A stretch of DNA of 64,000 nucleotides, taken from NCBI GenBank assembly GCA_016926505.1, contig JAFGOM010000083.1, positions 1 to 64,000 on the forward strand, written 5' to 3'. Within the stretch, counting starts at the first letter, position 1. Every line of letters starts with the position of its first letter. Under the pieces are notes generated by a model, which was not told the DNA's origin, made no database searches, and saw only the letters and a list, made by a program, of their open reading frames with translations. A program made the translations under genes and the position numbers. This stretch comes from Methanospirillaceae archaeon. GTDB lineage: Archaea > Halobacteriota > Methanomicrobia > Methanomicrobiales > Methanospirillaceae. Positions 53,797-60,869 of this stretch are shown one piece after another.

Positions 53797-54486
53797 ATGG
53801 TAGGAAATGATGTTACCACGTACGTGATGCAGCCGATTAATGACTCCATCATGGTTATTATGGATCTGATTCCAAAGATTATCGGCGCAGTAATTATCCT
53901 CCTTATCGGGTGGATAGTCGGCAGGGTCCTTGGAAAGGTAGTGAAACTCTTTATTGAAAAGGTCGGTGTTGAAGCAGCCTTGTCAAAAACAATCGTCGGG
54001 AAGACTTTTTTAAATAGCGGGATGTCTGTGGGAACTGCTGCAGACTACCTGGTTCGCATCGTTGTCTATCTGCTTGCCATCATGTCGGCAGCCGAGATTC
54101 TCAACATCTATAACCTCTCTGAGATTATGCAGGGAATCGTATCATACATCCCCAACATTGTCGGATTTATCCTCATCATCGTGATAGGTCTGATTCTTGT
54201 GGATTACTTTGCTGATTTCATCGAGACTTATGGGAAAACGGCAAGTATCGCCCTTATCTCTCCGGTTGTTATCATCCTGCGACTCCTCTTCTATCTTGTC
54301 GTTCTCATCATGGCACTGACCACCTTACGCCTTGATGTAACTATCATCTATGTCTTTATTCAGCCACTGGCATGGGGAATCGGTCTCGGAGTAGGTGTTG
54401 CAATCGCCCTCTTCTTCGGACTCGGTCTCAAAGATCGTGCCCCTGAAATGGTCGATTCGTTCCTTGATTCGATGGACCGCAAATAA
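53797..54486 (+). CDS. Membrane protein with mechanosensitive-channel-like TM helices
   Basis: 229 residues with about five membrane segments. The first helix block IPKIIGAVIILLIGWIVGRVLGKVVKLFIEKVG repeats in modified form later (YIPNIVGFILIIVIGLILVDYFADFIET), which matches the conserved TM-helix family related to the pore helix of MscS and CmpX. There is no cytosolic MscS beta domain, so a full channel function is unproven. ATG 53797 follows a TATA-like element by about 20 nt. A T7 tract follows the stop. Confidence 0.78.
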   Translation: MVGNDVTTYVMQPINDSIMVIMDLIPKIIGAVIILLIGWIVGRVLGKVVKLFIEKVGVEAALSKTIVGKTFLNSGMSVGTAADYLVRIVVYLLAIMSAAEILNIYNLSEIMQGIVSYIPNIVGFILIIVIGLILVDYFADFIETYGKTASIALISPVVIILRLLFYLVVLIMALTTLRLDVTIIYVFIQPLAWGIGLGVGVAIALFFGLGLKDRAPEMVDSFLDSMDRK

Positions 54487-54493
54487 TCAACCC

Positions 54494-54500
54494 TTTTTTT
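54494..54500 (+). terminator. Oligo-T terminator
   Basis: A T7 tract 8 nt after the stop of the TM-helix gene, the expected archaeal terminator form. Transcription of the flavoprotein gene probably begins afresh downstream. Confidence 0.5.
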
Positions 54501-54538
54501 CCCATATTCACTTGTAGTAGTACTGCATAGATCAGTAT

Positions 54539-55204
54539 ATGCAGATAATTGCGCTCAATGGAAGTCCCCGGAAAGAGAACAGCACCACAAAAAAACTGGT
54601 GGATGAGGTACTCTTCGGTGTCAGAACTGCCGGTGCAGAGACATCCTACATTGATCTCTGCCAGTATACGATAGGATACTGTACCGGCTGCGGGAGCTGT
54701 TATATAAGCGGGAATTGTGTCATTGATGATGATTACCCGGAAATTCTAAAGAGAATTCTTTCTGCTGACGGCATTGTTTTTGCAAGTCCGAATTATATCA
54801 ACCAGGTCACGGCACAGGTAAAGACGTTCCTTGACCGGAGTGCTGATGCCATACACTGCCAGCGGTTCTCTGGTATGTATGGATGTTCTGTCTCAACAGC
54901 CGGCGGTTCGGGTGCTCTTGAGGTGGCAGCATACCTGAACCGGACTCTTGGTATCCTTGGAGCAGATACGGTCGGCGGGGTAGGAGTTGTGATGGCTGAA
55001 GGAGAGGAAGCATGGAACAGAGCAGTACAGGAAGCACGGAAACTCGGAAAGGATCTTGTTGATGCCATCCAGGTCAGAAGAAAGTTTCCTGAACAGGAAG
55101 CGGTTCATCACGAGATGCATGAGCGTATGAAGGCTTTAATACTCTCAAACAAGGATGTATGGAAGCATGAATACCGGTACTGGCAGGATAAAGGCTGGCT
55201 GTGA
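54539..55204 (+). CDS. Iron-sulfur flavoprotein of the NADPH-dependent FMN reductase fold
   Basis: 221 residues with a flavodoxin-like domain: ALNGSPRKENSTTKKL (about 5-20, FMN phosphate loop), a Cys group CTGCGSC then GNC (Cys48, 51, 54, 60) likely to bind a [4Fe-4S] cluster, and ASPNYINQVTAQVKTFLDR (FMN ring) later, with STAGGSGALEV. This matches the Isf-type proteins of methanogens, which move electrons from ferredoxin; some are oxygen-defence enzymes. The physiological partner is unknown. It converges with the acyl-CoA synthetase gene across a 142-bp T- and A-rich gap. Confidence 0.87.
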   Translation: MQIIALNGSPRKENSTTKKLVDEVLFGVRTAGAETSYIDLCQYTIGYCTGCGSCYISGNCVIDDDYPEILKRILSADGIVFASPNYINQVTAQVKTFLDRSADAIHCQRFSGMYGCSVSTAGGSGALEVAAYLNRTLGILGADTVGGVGVVMAEGEEAWNRAVQEARKLGKDLVDAIQVRRKFPEQEAVHHEMHERMKALILSNKDVWKHEYRYWQDKGWL

Positions 55205-55346
55205 ACGGTATCAGATCCGGATATAATCAAAAAAACTGGTGAGATAAAAGATATCCGGATTTTCGGTCTTATTTTTTGAAAAAAAAGATCTGCATTGATT
55301 ACCAGCCATCCCGGGTTCTATTTTTTGGTATAATTTTTTAAAATAA

Positions 55347-57062
55347 TCAGGCGGTCTTTACGTTTGATGCTTCCTGCAGTCCCAGTTCGATGATAGCCTG
55401 GTCACGCATCTTGTATTTCTGAATCTTTCCTGATATACTCATGGGGAAGTCCTCAACAAAAGCAACGTACCGCGGGACTTTATATCTCGCTATTTTACCG
55501 GTGCAGTACTGCATAACCTCCTCTTCTGTCATGGTCTCTCCGGGTTGCAGCTTTATGCGTACCATCAGCTCCTCACCATATACGAGATCCGGCACACCGA
55601 TGACGTATACATCGGCAATCTTGGGATGGAGATGAAAGAATTCCTCAATCTCACGGGGATAGACATTCTCCCCGCCCCTGATTACCATATCTTTTAACCG
55701 TCCCTCGATATGGACAAAACCATCGGCATCAAATGACCCGAGATCCCCGGTATGGATCCATCCGTTCTCGTCAAGTGTCTGGCGGGTAGCGGTAGGATTG
55801 TTGTAATAACACCGCATCGTCATGTATCCGCGGGCACAGATCTCTCCTATCTCTCCCTGGGGAAGGATCTTTTGTGTGACCGGATCGATTATCATCAGTT
55901 CTGTATGAGGAAATACCCGCCCGACTGTTGAGACACGTTTTTCAAGGGGATCGTTGGTTGTGGTCATGGTAACACCGGGCGATAACTCGGTCTGACCATA
56001 CACGATAACAACTTCTGACATGTACATCCGGGACGCAACCTCACGCATCTTGTCTATCGGACACGGCGATCCTGCCATGATGCCGGTTCGCAGGGATGTC
56101 AGATTATACCGCGGGAAGTCGGGATGATTCAACTCGGCAATAAACATGGTAGGGACACCATGCAGAGCAGTGCAGCGTTCAGCCTCAACGGTCTTTAAAA
56201 CTTCTTCAGCATCAAAAGCGGGTCCCGGAAGCACCATAGTGGATCCATGGGTTACACAGGCAAGATTCGAGAGAACCATCCCAAAGCAGTGGTAAAACGG
56301 AACAGGGATACAGAGCCGGTCCTTCTCGGTAAAATTCATTCCGTTCCCGATTATATACCCGTTATTGAGGATGTTATGATGGGTGAGAACGACCCCCTTT
56401 GGGTACCCTGTAGTCCCGCTTGTATACTGGATATTGATGGGATCATCAAAGGCGAGTGATAGAGCCCGCTCCTGTAATTCATCAGGGCTGATGACTTTAC
56501 CTTTCTCGAGCATATCGTTCCAGGTATACATGCCGTTATACTGGATATCGCCGATGAAAACAACCGTTTTCAGGAACGGGTAGGTATCAGACATGATCTT
56601 CCCGGGTCGGGATTCACGTGCCTCCGGGCAAGCCTCGTAAAACATTCCAACATAATCCGAGGTCTTAAATCTCCCCTGAACCAATAAAATTTTAATCTCT
56701 GACTGTTTTAAGGTATATTCCAGTTCAAAAGCACGATATGCAGGGTTGACATTGACCATGATGGCGCCGATCTTTGCGGTTGCAAACTGGACAAGGATCC
56801 ATTCAGCCGAGTTCATTGCCCAGATACCAACCCTATCTCCTTTCAGAACACCAAGAGCGAGTAACCCCCGTGCGACTGCACGTACAGCCTCTCCAAATTC
56901 ACGGTATGTCATCCGTATGTTCTGAAAATTCGAGACAATTGCTTCATTATCCGGGTACCGGTTGATAATTTCGTCGAGATGTGTTCCAATGGTGACACCA
57001 AGAAGGGGGATATCTGATACACCACAGGCATAACTGTCCCGCGGTATCTCTATTTCTGCCAT
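55347..57062 (-). CDS. AMP-forming acyl-CoA synthetase (FadD-like)
   Basis: 571 residues of the ANL superfamily. The adenylation core shows YTSGTTGYPKGVVLTH (about 215-230), VPFYHCFGMVLSNLA, VIVYGQTELSPGVT, GWIHTGDLGSFDADGFVHIEGR and the C-terminal GGENVYPREIEEF and SGKIQKYKMRD with the catalytic Lys. The family activates medium or long fatty acids; substrate length cannot be read. A methanogen does not grow on fatty acids, so roles in lipid or acyl-group metabolism are guesses. It lies beside tRNA-Trp, divergently transcribed, with 92 bp between. Confidence 0.9.
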   Translation of the reverse strand: MAEIEIPRDSYACGVSDIPLLGVTIGTHLDEIINRYPDNEAIVSNFQNIRMTYREFGEAVRAVARGLLALGVLKGDRVGIWAMNSAEWILVQFATAKIGAIMVNVNPAYRAFELEYTLKQSEIKILLVQGRFKTSDYVGMFYEACPEARESRPGKIMSDTYPFLKTVVFIGDIQYNGMYTWNDMLEKGKVISPDELQERALSLAFDDPINIQYTSGTTGYPKGVVLTHHNILNNGYIIGNGMNFTEKDRLCIPVPFYHCFGMVLSNLACVTHGSTMVLPGPAFDAEEVLKTVEAERCTALHGVPTMFIAELNHPDFPRYNLTSLRTGIMAGSPCPIDKMREVASRMYMSEVVIVYGQTELSPGVTMTTTNDPLEKRVSTVGRVFPHTELMIIDPVTQKILPQGEIGEICARGYMTMRCYYNNPTATRQTLDENGWIHTGDLGSFDADGFVHIEGRLKDMVIRGGENVYPREIEEFFHLHPKIADVYVIGVPDLVYGEELMVRIKLQPGETMTEEEVMQYCTGKIARYKVPRYVAFVEDFPMSISGKIQKYKMRDQAIIELGLQEASNVKTA

Positions 57063-57154
57063 CCGTATATGGTTATCATTGAGGAAATAAAAGAGGAACG
57101 AATTGATAAGAGAAACTCTTATCAGTCCGAATGGTGATTTCTTATGGCATAGAT

Positions 57155-57312
57155 GGGGTCGTGGCCTAGTCCGGAATGGCGACGGGCTCCAGCGGTTTTT
57201 GCACCGGTGCAGATGATGAACAACAGGTCTTCTGATTCAATGATGATCCGTTGGAGCACTGATGCATCTCGGAGAGACCCGTCGATCGTGAGTTCAAATC
57301 TCACCGACCCCA
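57155..57312 (+). tRNA. tRNA-Trp (CCA), intron-containing
   Basis: The acceptor stem GGGGTCG (57155-57161) pairs with CGACCCC (57305-57311), discriminator A at 57312; CCA is not encoded. The anticodon stem ACGGG (57182-57186) pairs with CCCGT (57278-57282) and the anticodon is CCA (57189-57191). An 84-nt intron (57193-57276) sits between positions 37 and 38, the usual archaeal place. The bulge-helix-bulge is visible: CTCC (57187-57190) pairs with GGAG (57271-57274), flanked by 3-nt bulges AGC and AGA that hold the splice sites. The T arm GTGAG-TTCAAAT-CTCAC (57288-57304) completes the molecule. Confidence 0.95.
57213..57262 (+). ncRNA. Box C/D guide RNA within the tRNA-Trp intron
   Basis: Box C ATGATGA (57213-57219), D' CTGA (57232-57235), C' ATGATGA (57240-57246) and D CTGA (57259-57262). 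The guide before D pairs with GCTCCAGCGG at the exon-intron junction (57186-57195) through CCGTTGGAGC with one G-U; the fifth base before D faces C34, predicting Cm34. The guide before D' pairs with the intron-exon junction and its fifth base faces position 39 (C here), predicting Cm39. Euryarchaeal pre-tRNA-Trp introns are known to guide 2'-O-methylation of positions 34 and 39. Both duplexes involve intron bases, so the unspliced precursor is the natural substrate. Confidence 0.88.
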
Positions 57313-57435
57313 CATCTGTTCTCTTTTCTGCACGCGATCCGGTATCATTCCTTTTGGTCTTCTGAGTCAGATACCGCCTTTCTGACAGGGTTTCCTATAT
57401 ACTTGTATCGCGAACAGATACGGGAAGGAATAGTT

Positions 57436-58617
57436 ATGTATCTTATTGGTGAAGCACTCATGGGAGATGGTCCGGAACTGGCACACATTGATCTGATTGT
57501 TGGTGAAAAATCAGGTCCGGTTGGTCAGGCTTTTGCCGGATCCTTCTCCTCTTTATCGACCGGCCACACCCCGCTCCTTGCAGTAATAAGGCCGAATCTT
57601 TTAACCAAACCTGCAACGCTTATCATCCCGAAGGTTACCTTAAAAAAAGAAGAGAAGGTTAACCAGATGTTTGGTCCTGTCCAGGCGGCAGTTGCCAAGG
57701 CTGTTGCAGATTCACTTGAGGAGGGGGTATTTGAAGGATATGATATCGATGATCTGGTCATCCTTGCCAGTGCTTTTCTCCATCCCGATGCCGGGGATTA
57801 TAACCGGATTTACCGCTATAACTATGGAGCAACAAAACTTGCGCTCAGCCGGGCTTTCGAACGGTTCCCTGACGAGAAAACCATACTCACTGAGAAGGAC
57901 CGGGCAGCGCACGCGGTCATGGGCTTTAAAGTTCCCCGTCTCTGGGATCCGCCCTATCTGCAGGTTGCCTGTGATATCGTAGACATGGGTAAGTTACGAT
58001 CCGTACTTTCAGAACTTCCCTTCCATGATCACCTCATTATTGAAGCAGGAACCCCGCTCGTGAAGAAGTTCGGACTCGAGATAATATCTGAGATCAGAAA
58101 GATACGGCCACAGGCCTTCATTGTTGCCGACTTAAAGATCCTTGATACCGGGAACCTGGAAGCCCGGATGGCTGCAGACGCATCTGCAGATGCAGTAGTG
58201 GTATCCGGTCTTGCCCCGGCATCGACGATTGAAAAAGCTATTATTGAGGCAAAAAAGACAGGTATCTACTCGGTCATCGATATGCTCAACGTGACCGATC
58301 CGGTTGCCCTGGTTCGCAGTCTTCCGGTAAAGCCTGACGTGGTTGAGCTTCACCGGGCTATCGATGCCGATGACACCGCCTATGCCTGGGGTAATATTGC
58401 CGATATAAAGGCAGCAGCCGGGGGAAAACTCCTCGTTGCAACTGCAGGCGGGGTTCGTACCCACGTGGTCCCCGATGCCCTCGCTGCCGGGGCAGATATT
58501 CTCGTTGTCGGCCGTGCAATAACGGCCAGTAAAGATGTCAGGCATGCAGCCGAAGAATTTTTAGAAGCGATGAATAAGGAAGAGATTGATCAGTTCCGTA
58601 TCATGACCGATTTCTAG
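57436..58617 (+). CDS. fae-hps: Fused formaldehyde-activating enzyme and 3-hexulose-6-phosphate synthase
   Basis: 393 residues. Residues 1-160 are Fae, which joins formaldehyde to tetrahydromethanopterin: MYLIGEALMGDGPELAHID (conserved His17), GHTPLLAVIRPNLLTKPATLIIPK. Residues 175-393 are HPS: PYLQVACDIVDMGKL, IEAGTPLVKKFG, VADLKILDTGNLEARM (metal and catalytic residues), VELHRAIDADD. The fusion releases formaldehyde from hexulose phosphate while making ribulose 5-phosphate and captures it on tetrahydromethanopterin, linking pentose supply to C1 metabolism. The open frame starts at 57403, but ATG 57436 follows GGAAGGA by 5 nt. A second HPS, fused to RraA, is at 31730-33013. Confidence 0.95.
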   Translation: MYLIGEALMGDGPELAHIDLIVGEKSGPVGQAFAGSFSSLSTGHTPLLAVIRPNLLTKPATLIIPKVTLKKEEKVNQMFGPVQAAVAKAVADSLEEGVFEGYDIDDLVILASAFLHPDAGDYNRIYRYNYGATKLALSRAFERFPDEKTILTEKDRAAHAVMGFKVPRLWDPPYLQVACDIVDMGKLRSVLSELPFHDHLIIEAGTPLVKKFGLEIISEIRKIRPQAFIVADLKILDTGNLEARMAADASADAVVVSGLAPASTIEKAIIEAKKTGIYSVIDMLNVTDPVALVRSLPVKPDVVELHRAIDADDTAYAWGNIADIKAAAGGKLLVATAGGVRTHVVPDALAAGADILVVGRAITASKDVRHAAEEFLEAMNKEEIDQFRIMTDF

Positions 58618-58650
58618 GACAAGAGTTTCCACATTCTTACAAGAAACTTC

Positions 58651-58656
58651 TTTTTT
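58651..58656 (+). terminator. Oligo-T terminator after fae-hps
   Basis: A T6 tract 33 nt after the fae-hps stop, preceded by a further AAC-rich segment. Suitable as an archaeal oligo-T terminator. Confidence 0.4.
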
Positions 58657-58683
58657 ATATCCGGGTAATGCATACAATCAAAT

Positions 58684-59120
58684 ATGTCTCCCCCGGCATC
58701 CAATAGCGAGAGATTTCATGGAAATTCCGCTCATACACCGGACCTCATCGCAATATCTATTGTTATCGTGACTCCTCTGTTCCTTTATCCTCTCGTTTTC
58801 AAACCTGCGATATGCAGGAGAGATATCACGGATTGATCCGGTCCTAACTTGGGTATGGCCTTTTTACAGTAATTCCTTGCTTGTATTCATTTCTCTGCTT
58901 CGTTCTGCGAAATTCTCACTGGGGAGAGAGTACCCGGTTCGGGTGGTTGGTTCTGCCAGTCTTTACCGGGGTAAGTATCGCGTTCACTGTTGCGGTACGT
59001 TTTGATACCTGGATAAGCCAAGTTGCTCATGGTATACCTCCAGTAACGATTATGGTGTCAGTCGAGATCCTGATCTTCATTGTTCGATTTGATCTCTCAT
59101 CTATTCTCTGTGTTCCTGAA
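58684..59120 (+). pseudogene. Remnant of a multi-pass membrane protein
   Basis: Three hydrophobic stretches occur in different frames: DLIAISIVIVTPLFLYPLVF (58738-58797), then IDPVLTWVWPFYSNSLLVFISLLRS (58832-58907) in another, and RFGWLVLPVFTGVSIAFTVAVRFDTW followed by PVTIMVSVEILIFIVRF in a third. The spacing is that of a single four-helix membrane protein that has lost its frame at least twice. I cannot name the family. The annotation is of decay, not of a working gene. Confidence 0.4.
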
Positions 59121-59381
59121 GAAAGACGGAAGAATGAATCAGACATCCAGCCTGTTGCATTCCCTGTTATCATGTTACGCCGGATGTTACTACCATACAG
59201 ATGTTACCGTTTCCCCGGGATAACTCATCTGCTAATTACAATTACTGCATTATATCTGAACATTACCCGGCAGACCGTTTACCGGCATGTTATACGATTT
59301 CTGGAGAACGAGTAACGATAGAGGGAAGGTGATCGGTTTATTTTTCCTGATACTGATACCCGCGAGTTCGCTTATATTTCG

Positions 59382-59530
59382 GTGAAAAACTGAACACGAT
59401 AATAATCTACACCTTGGAGAACTGCCCAAACTGTGAAAACTGAAAGAGACATTGAATGGTCTTTTTATCGAGTACGAAGAACAGAACATAGAGACAAAGA
59501 GGCGATCATCGATCTCCGGTGATCTTCGGT
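59382..59530 (+). pseudogene. Glutaredoxin-like protein remnant
   Basis: The segment NTIIIYTLENCPNCEN then stop, and in the next frame LKETLNGLFIEYEEQNIETK, then KEAIIDLR in a third, reads as one glutaredoxin-like protein (redox CPNC; alpha-helix L-x-GLFIEYEE) when single bases are restored. The breaks fall in short A runs at 59384-59388 (after GTG), 59436-59439 and about 59493-59495. No single frame is intact. Such small glutaredoxin-like proteins are often associated with anaerobic ribonucleotide reductase in methanogens (family knowledge), which is not nearby. Confidence 0.5.
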
Positions 59531-59893
59531 AAGAATGGGGGGTAAAGGGCATCTTATTTGCCTGATATCCGGGAAAGTGATATGATACTGGCTGTTGGGA
59601 TGTCCGGCAAACGGGGATCCTTTTCAGGTTTAAAGTGATATCCATGAAGGATTGTTTTCTATTACGGTTCCATTGTATGGTACTCTCAAGGCTGGATCCC
59701 TCACCATTGTTGTCAAAATATTACGGAAAGACCGTCCTGGCTGAATGATATCATGAAAAATTGTCACAGCTTTTACTGGATTGAATTAATCCGGAAATCC
59801 AGATGGATGAGAGGAATACATTGATGCTTTCTTAATGCATAATAATGTTAGATCACAGAGCATTCGAAATTTCACATATCAGGAGAATAAAAA
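59531..59893. other. Degraded stretch without a supported gene
   Basis: No frame longer than about 25 codons resembles a protein. It probably continues the region of decay. TTAATGCATAATAATG (59834-59849) is an AT-rich site that could help drive the small gene at 59894, which has a GGAGA 10 nt before its ATG. Confidence 0.35.
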
Positions 59894-60046
59894 ATGGCAG
59901 AACCTTCCAATACATCAATAATTCTCACCAAGGATGATGCCCGGCGTTTTCATGAATACGATAGTGATCCGTTGAAATACGAAAATGACCGGGGTAAAGC
60001 CGCAGCTAGCCGTGCCCGGCAAATCGCTCAAAATCTCAAATTCTAA
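59894..60046 (+). CDS. 50-residue protein upstream of a GNAT gene, possible antitoxin
   Basis: An intact 50-residue ORF (MAEPSNTSIILTKDDARRFH... ending RARQIAQNLKF) with a ribosome-binding-site-like AGGAGA and an ATG at 59894. It is charged, soluble, with a helical second half (RGKAAASRARQIAQ). The GNAT remnant begins 3 nt after its stop, the spacing seen when a small antitoxin precedes a GNAT toxin. It is not a ribbon-helix-helix protein I can recognise. The antitoxin role is inference from position and size only. Confidence 0.5.
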   Translation: MAEPSNTSIILTKDDARRFHEYDSDPLKYENDRGKAAASRARQIAQNLKF

Positions 60047-60049
60047 TAC

Positions 60050-60586
60050 ATGGATTTTGATTCTGCTGGTATCGCCTTAGTGCATTTATCCCATTCTATT
60101 CTTATCAATGAATTTTGCTGCGCTAACAAAGAGGGGAGTCTTCCCCTACAGAATTTCCTCAAACGTCATGCATATGATAATCAGAAAAGGAAGTTATCAA
60201 TAACCTGGATTCTTGTTCAGAAATCAGATCCGCTTATTCCTCTTGGGTAATTTTCTCTTGCATGTGCGAGCGTTGACGTTGAGGATCTAAATGCCGGTGA
60301 TACAACAGGTTGTCCTCAATACGAACGGTTTCCTGCGCTATTAATCGGGAAATTTGCCATCGATGACCGGTATCATGGAAAGGGACTTGGCACTCGACTC
60401 ATGGATTATGTCTATGCTCTTACCATGAAACTATCGGAAAATACCGGGTGTCGCTACCTGATTGTAGAATCAAAGCCTAGCTCTGCCTGGTTCTATGAAG
60501 AAAAATGTAATTTCATCAGGGTACGGGAACTCGACGGAGGAAATATCCTTTTTTATAAGGATGTGATTACTCTGCTTTCTGAATGA
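60050..60586 (+). pseudogene. GNAT acetyltransferase (toxin-like) broken by an internal TAA
   Basis: Reading through a single in-frame TAA at 60248-60250 gives a 178-residue GNAT protein. The N-terminal half has LPLQNFLKRHAYDNQKRKLSITWILVQ; after the stop come FSLACASVDVEDL, LLIGKFAIDDRYHGKGLGTRLMDYVYAL (acetyl-CoA motif A, x-G-x-G-x-G variant) and CRYLIVESKPSSAWFYEEKCNF. The expected residue at the stop is Tyr (LGYFSLACAS), so one TAT/TAC to TAA change explains it. Both halves are in one frame and nothing else is broken. This layout fits GNAT toxins of toxin-antitoxin pairs that acetylate aminoacyl-tRNA (family knowledge). Confidence 0.72.
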
Positions 60587-60869
60587 AACATGTAATTCAC
60601 TAGAATGCTGGCTGAATTTACTACTAGCCACGCATATCTGCCCTCGATTTCCTTAACGGGTCATTTTTTTCGCGGCTCATTAAATCGTTTTGATGTGGAG
60701 CCGGTTTTCGTAATCCGCGATCAATCTCACGTTCAGATAAAAAACAAAAGTGCTATGACGTGCAGGCGCACAAATTACCTAAGGAGACTGTACCGGGATG
60801 CGGGTATCCCCCTTCCGTTCTCTCTCATAAAAGCCCCTGCACATGTCCTGATACCGTGGAGTAACACCG

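Noticed and set aside
57153-57365. Open frames across the tRNA-Trp gene
   Set aside because: The tRNA, its intron helix and the C/D boxes account for the sequence; the frames have no supporting signals.
60248-60250. Recoding of the internal stop in the GNAT gene (pyrrolysine)
   Set aside because: Pyrrolysine uses TAG; this is TAA, and the expected residue is an ordinary Tyr.
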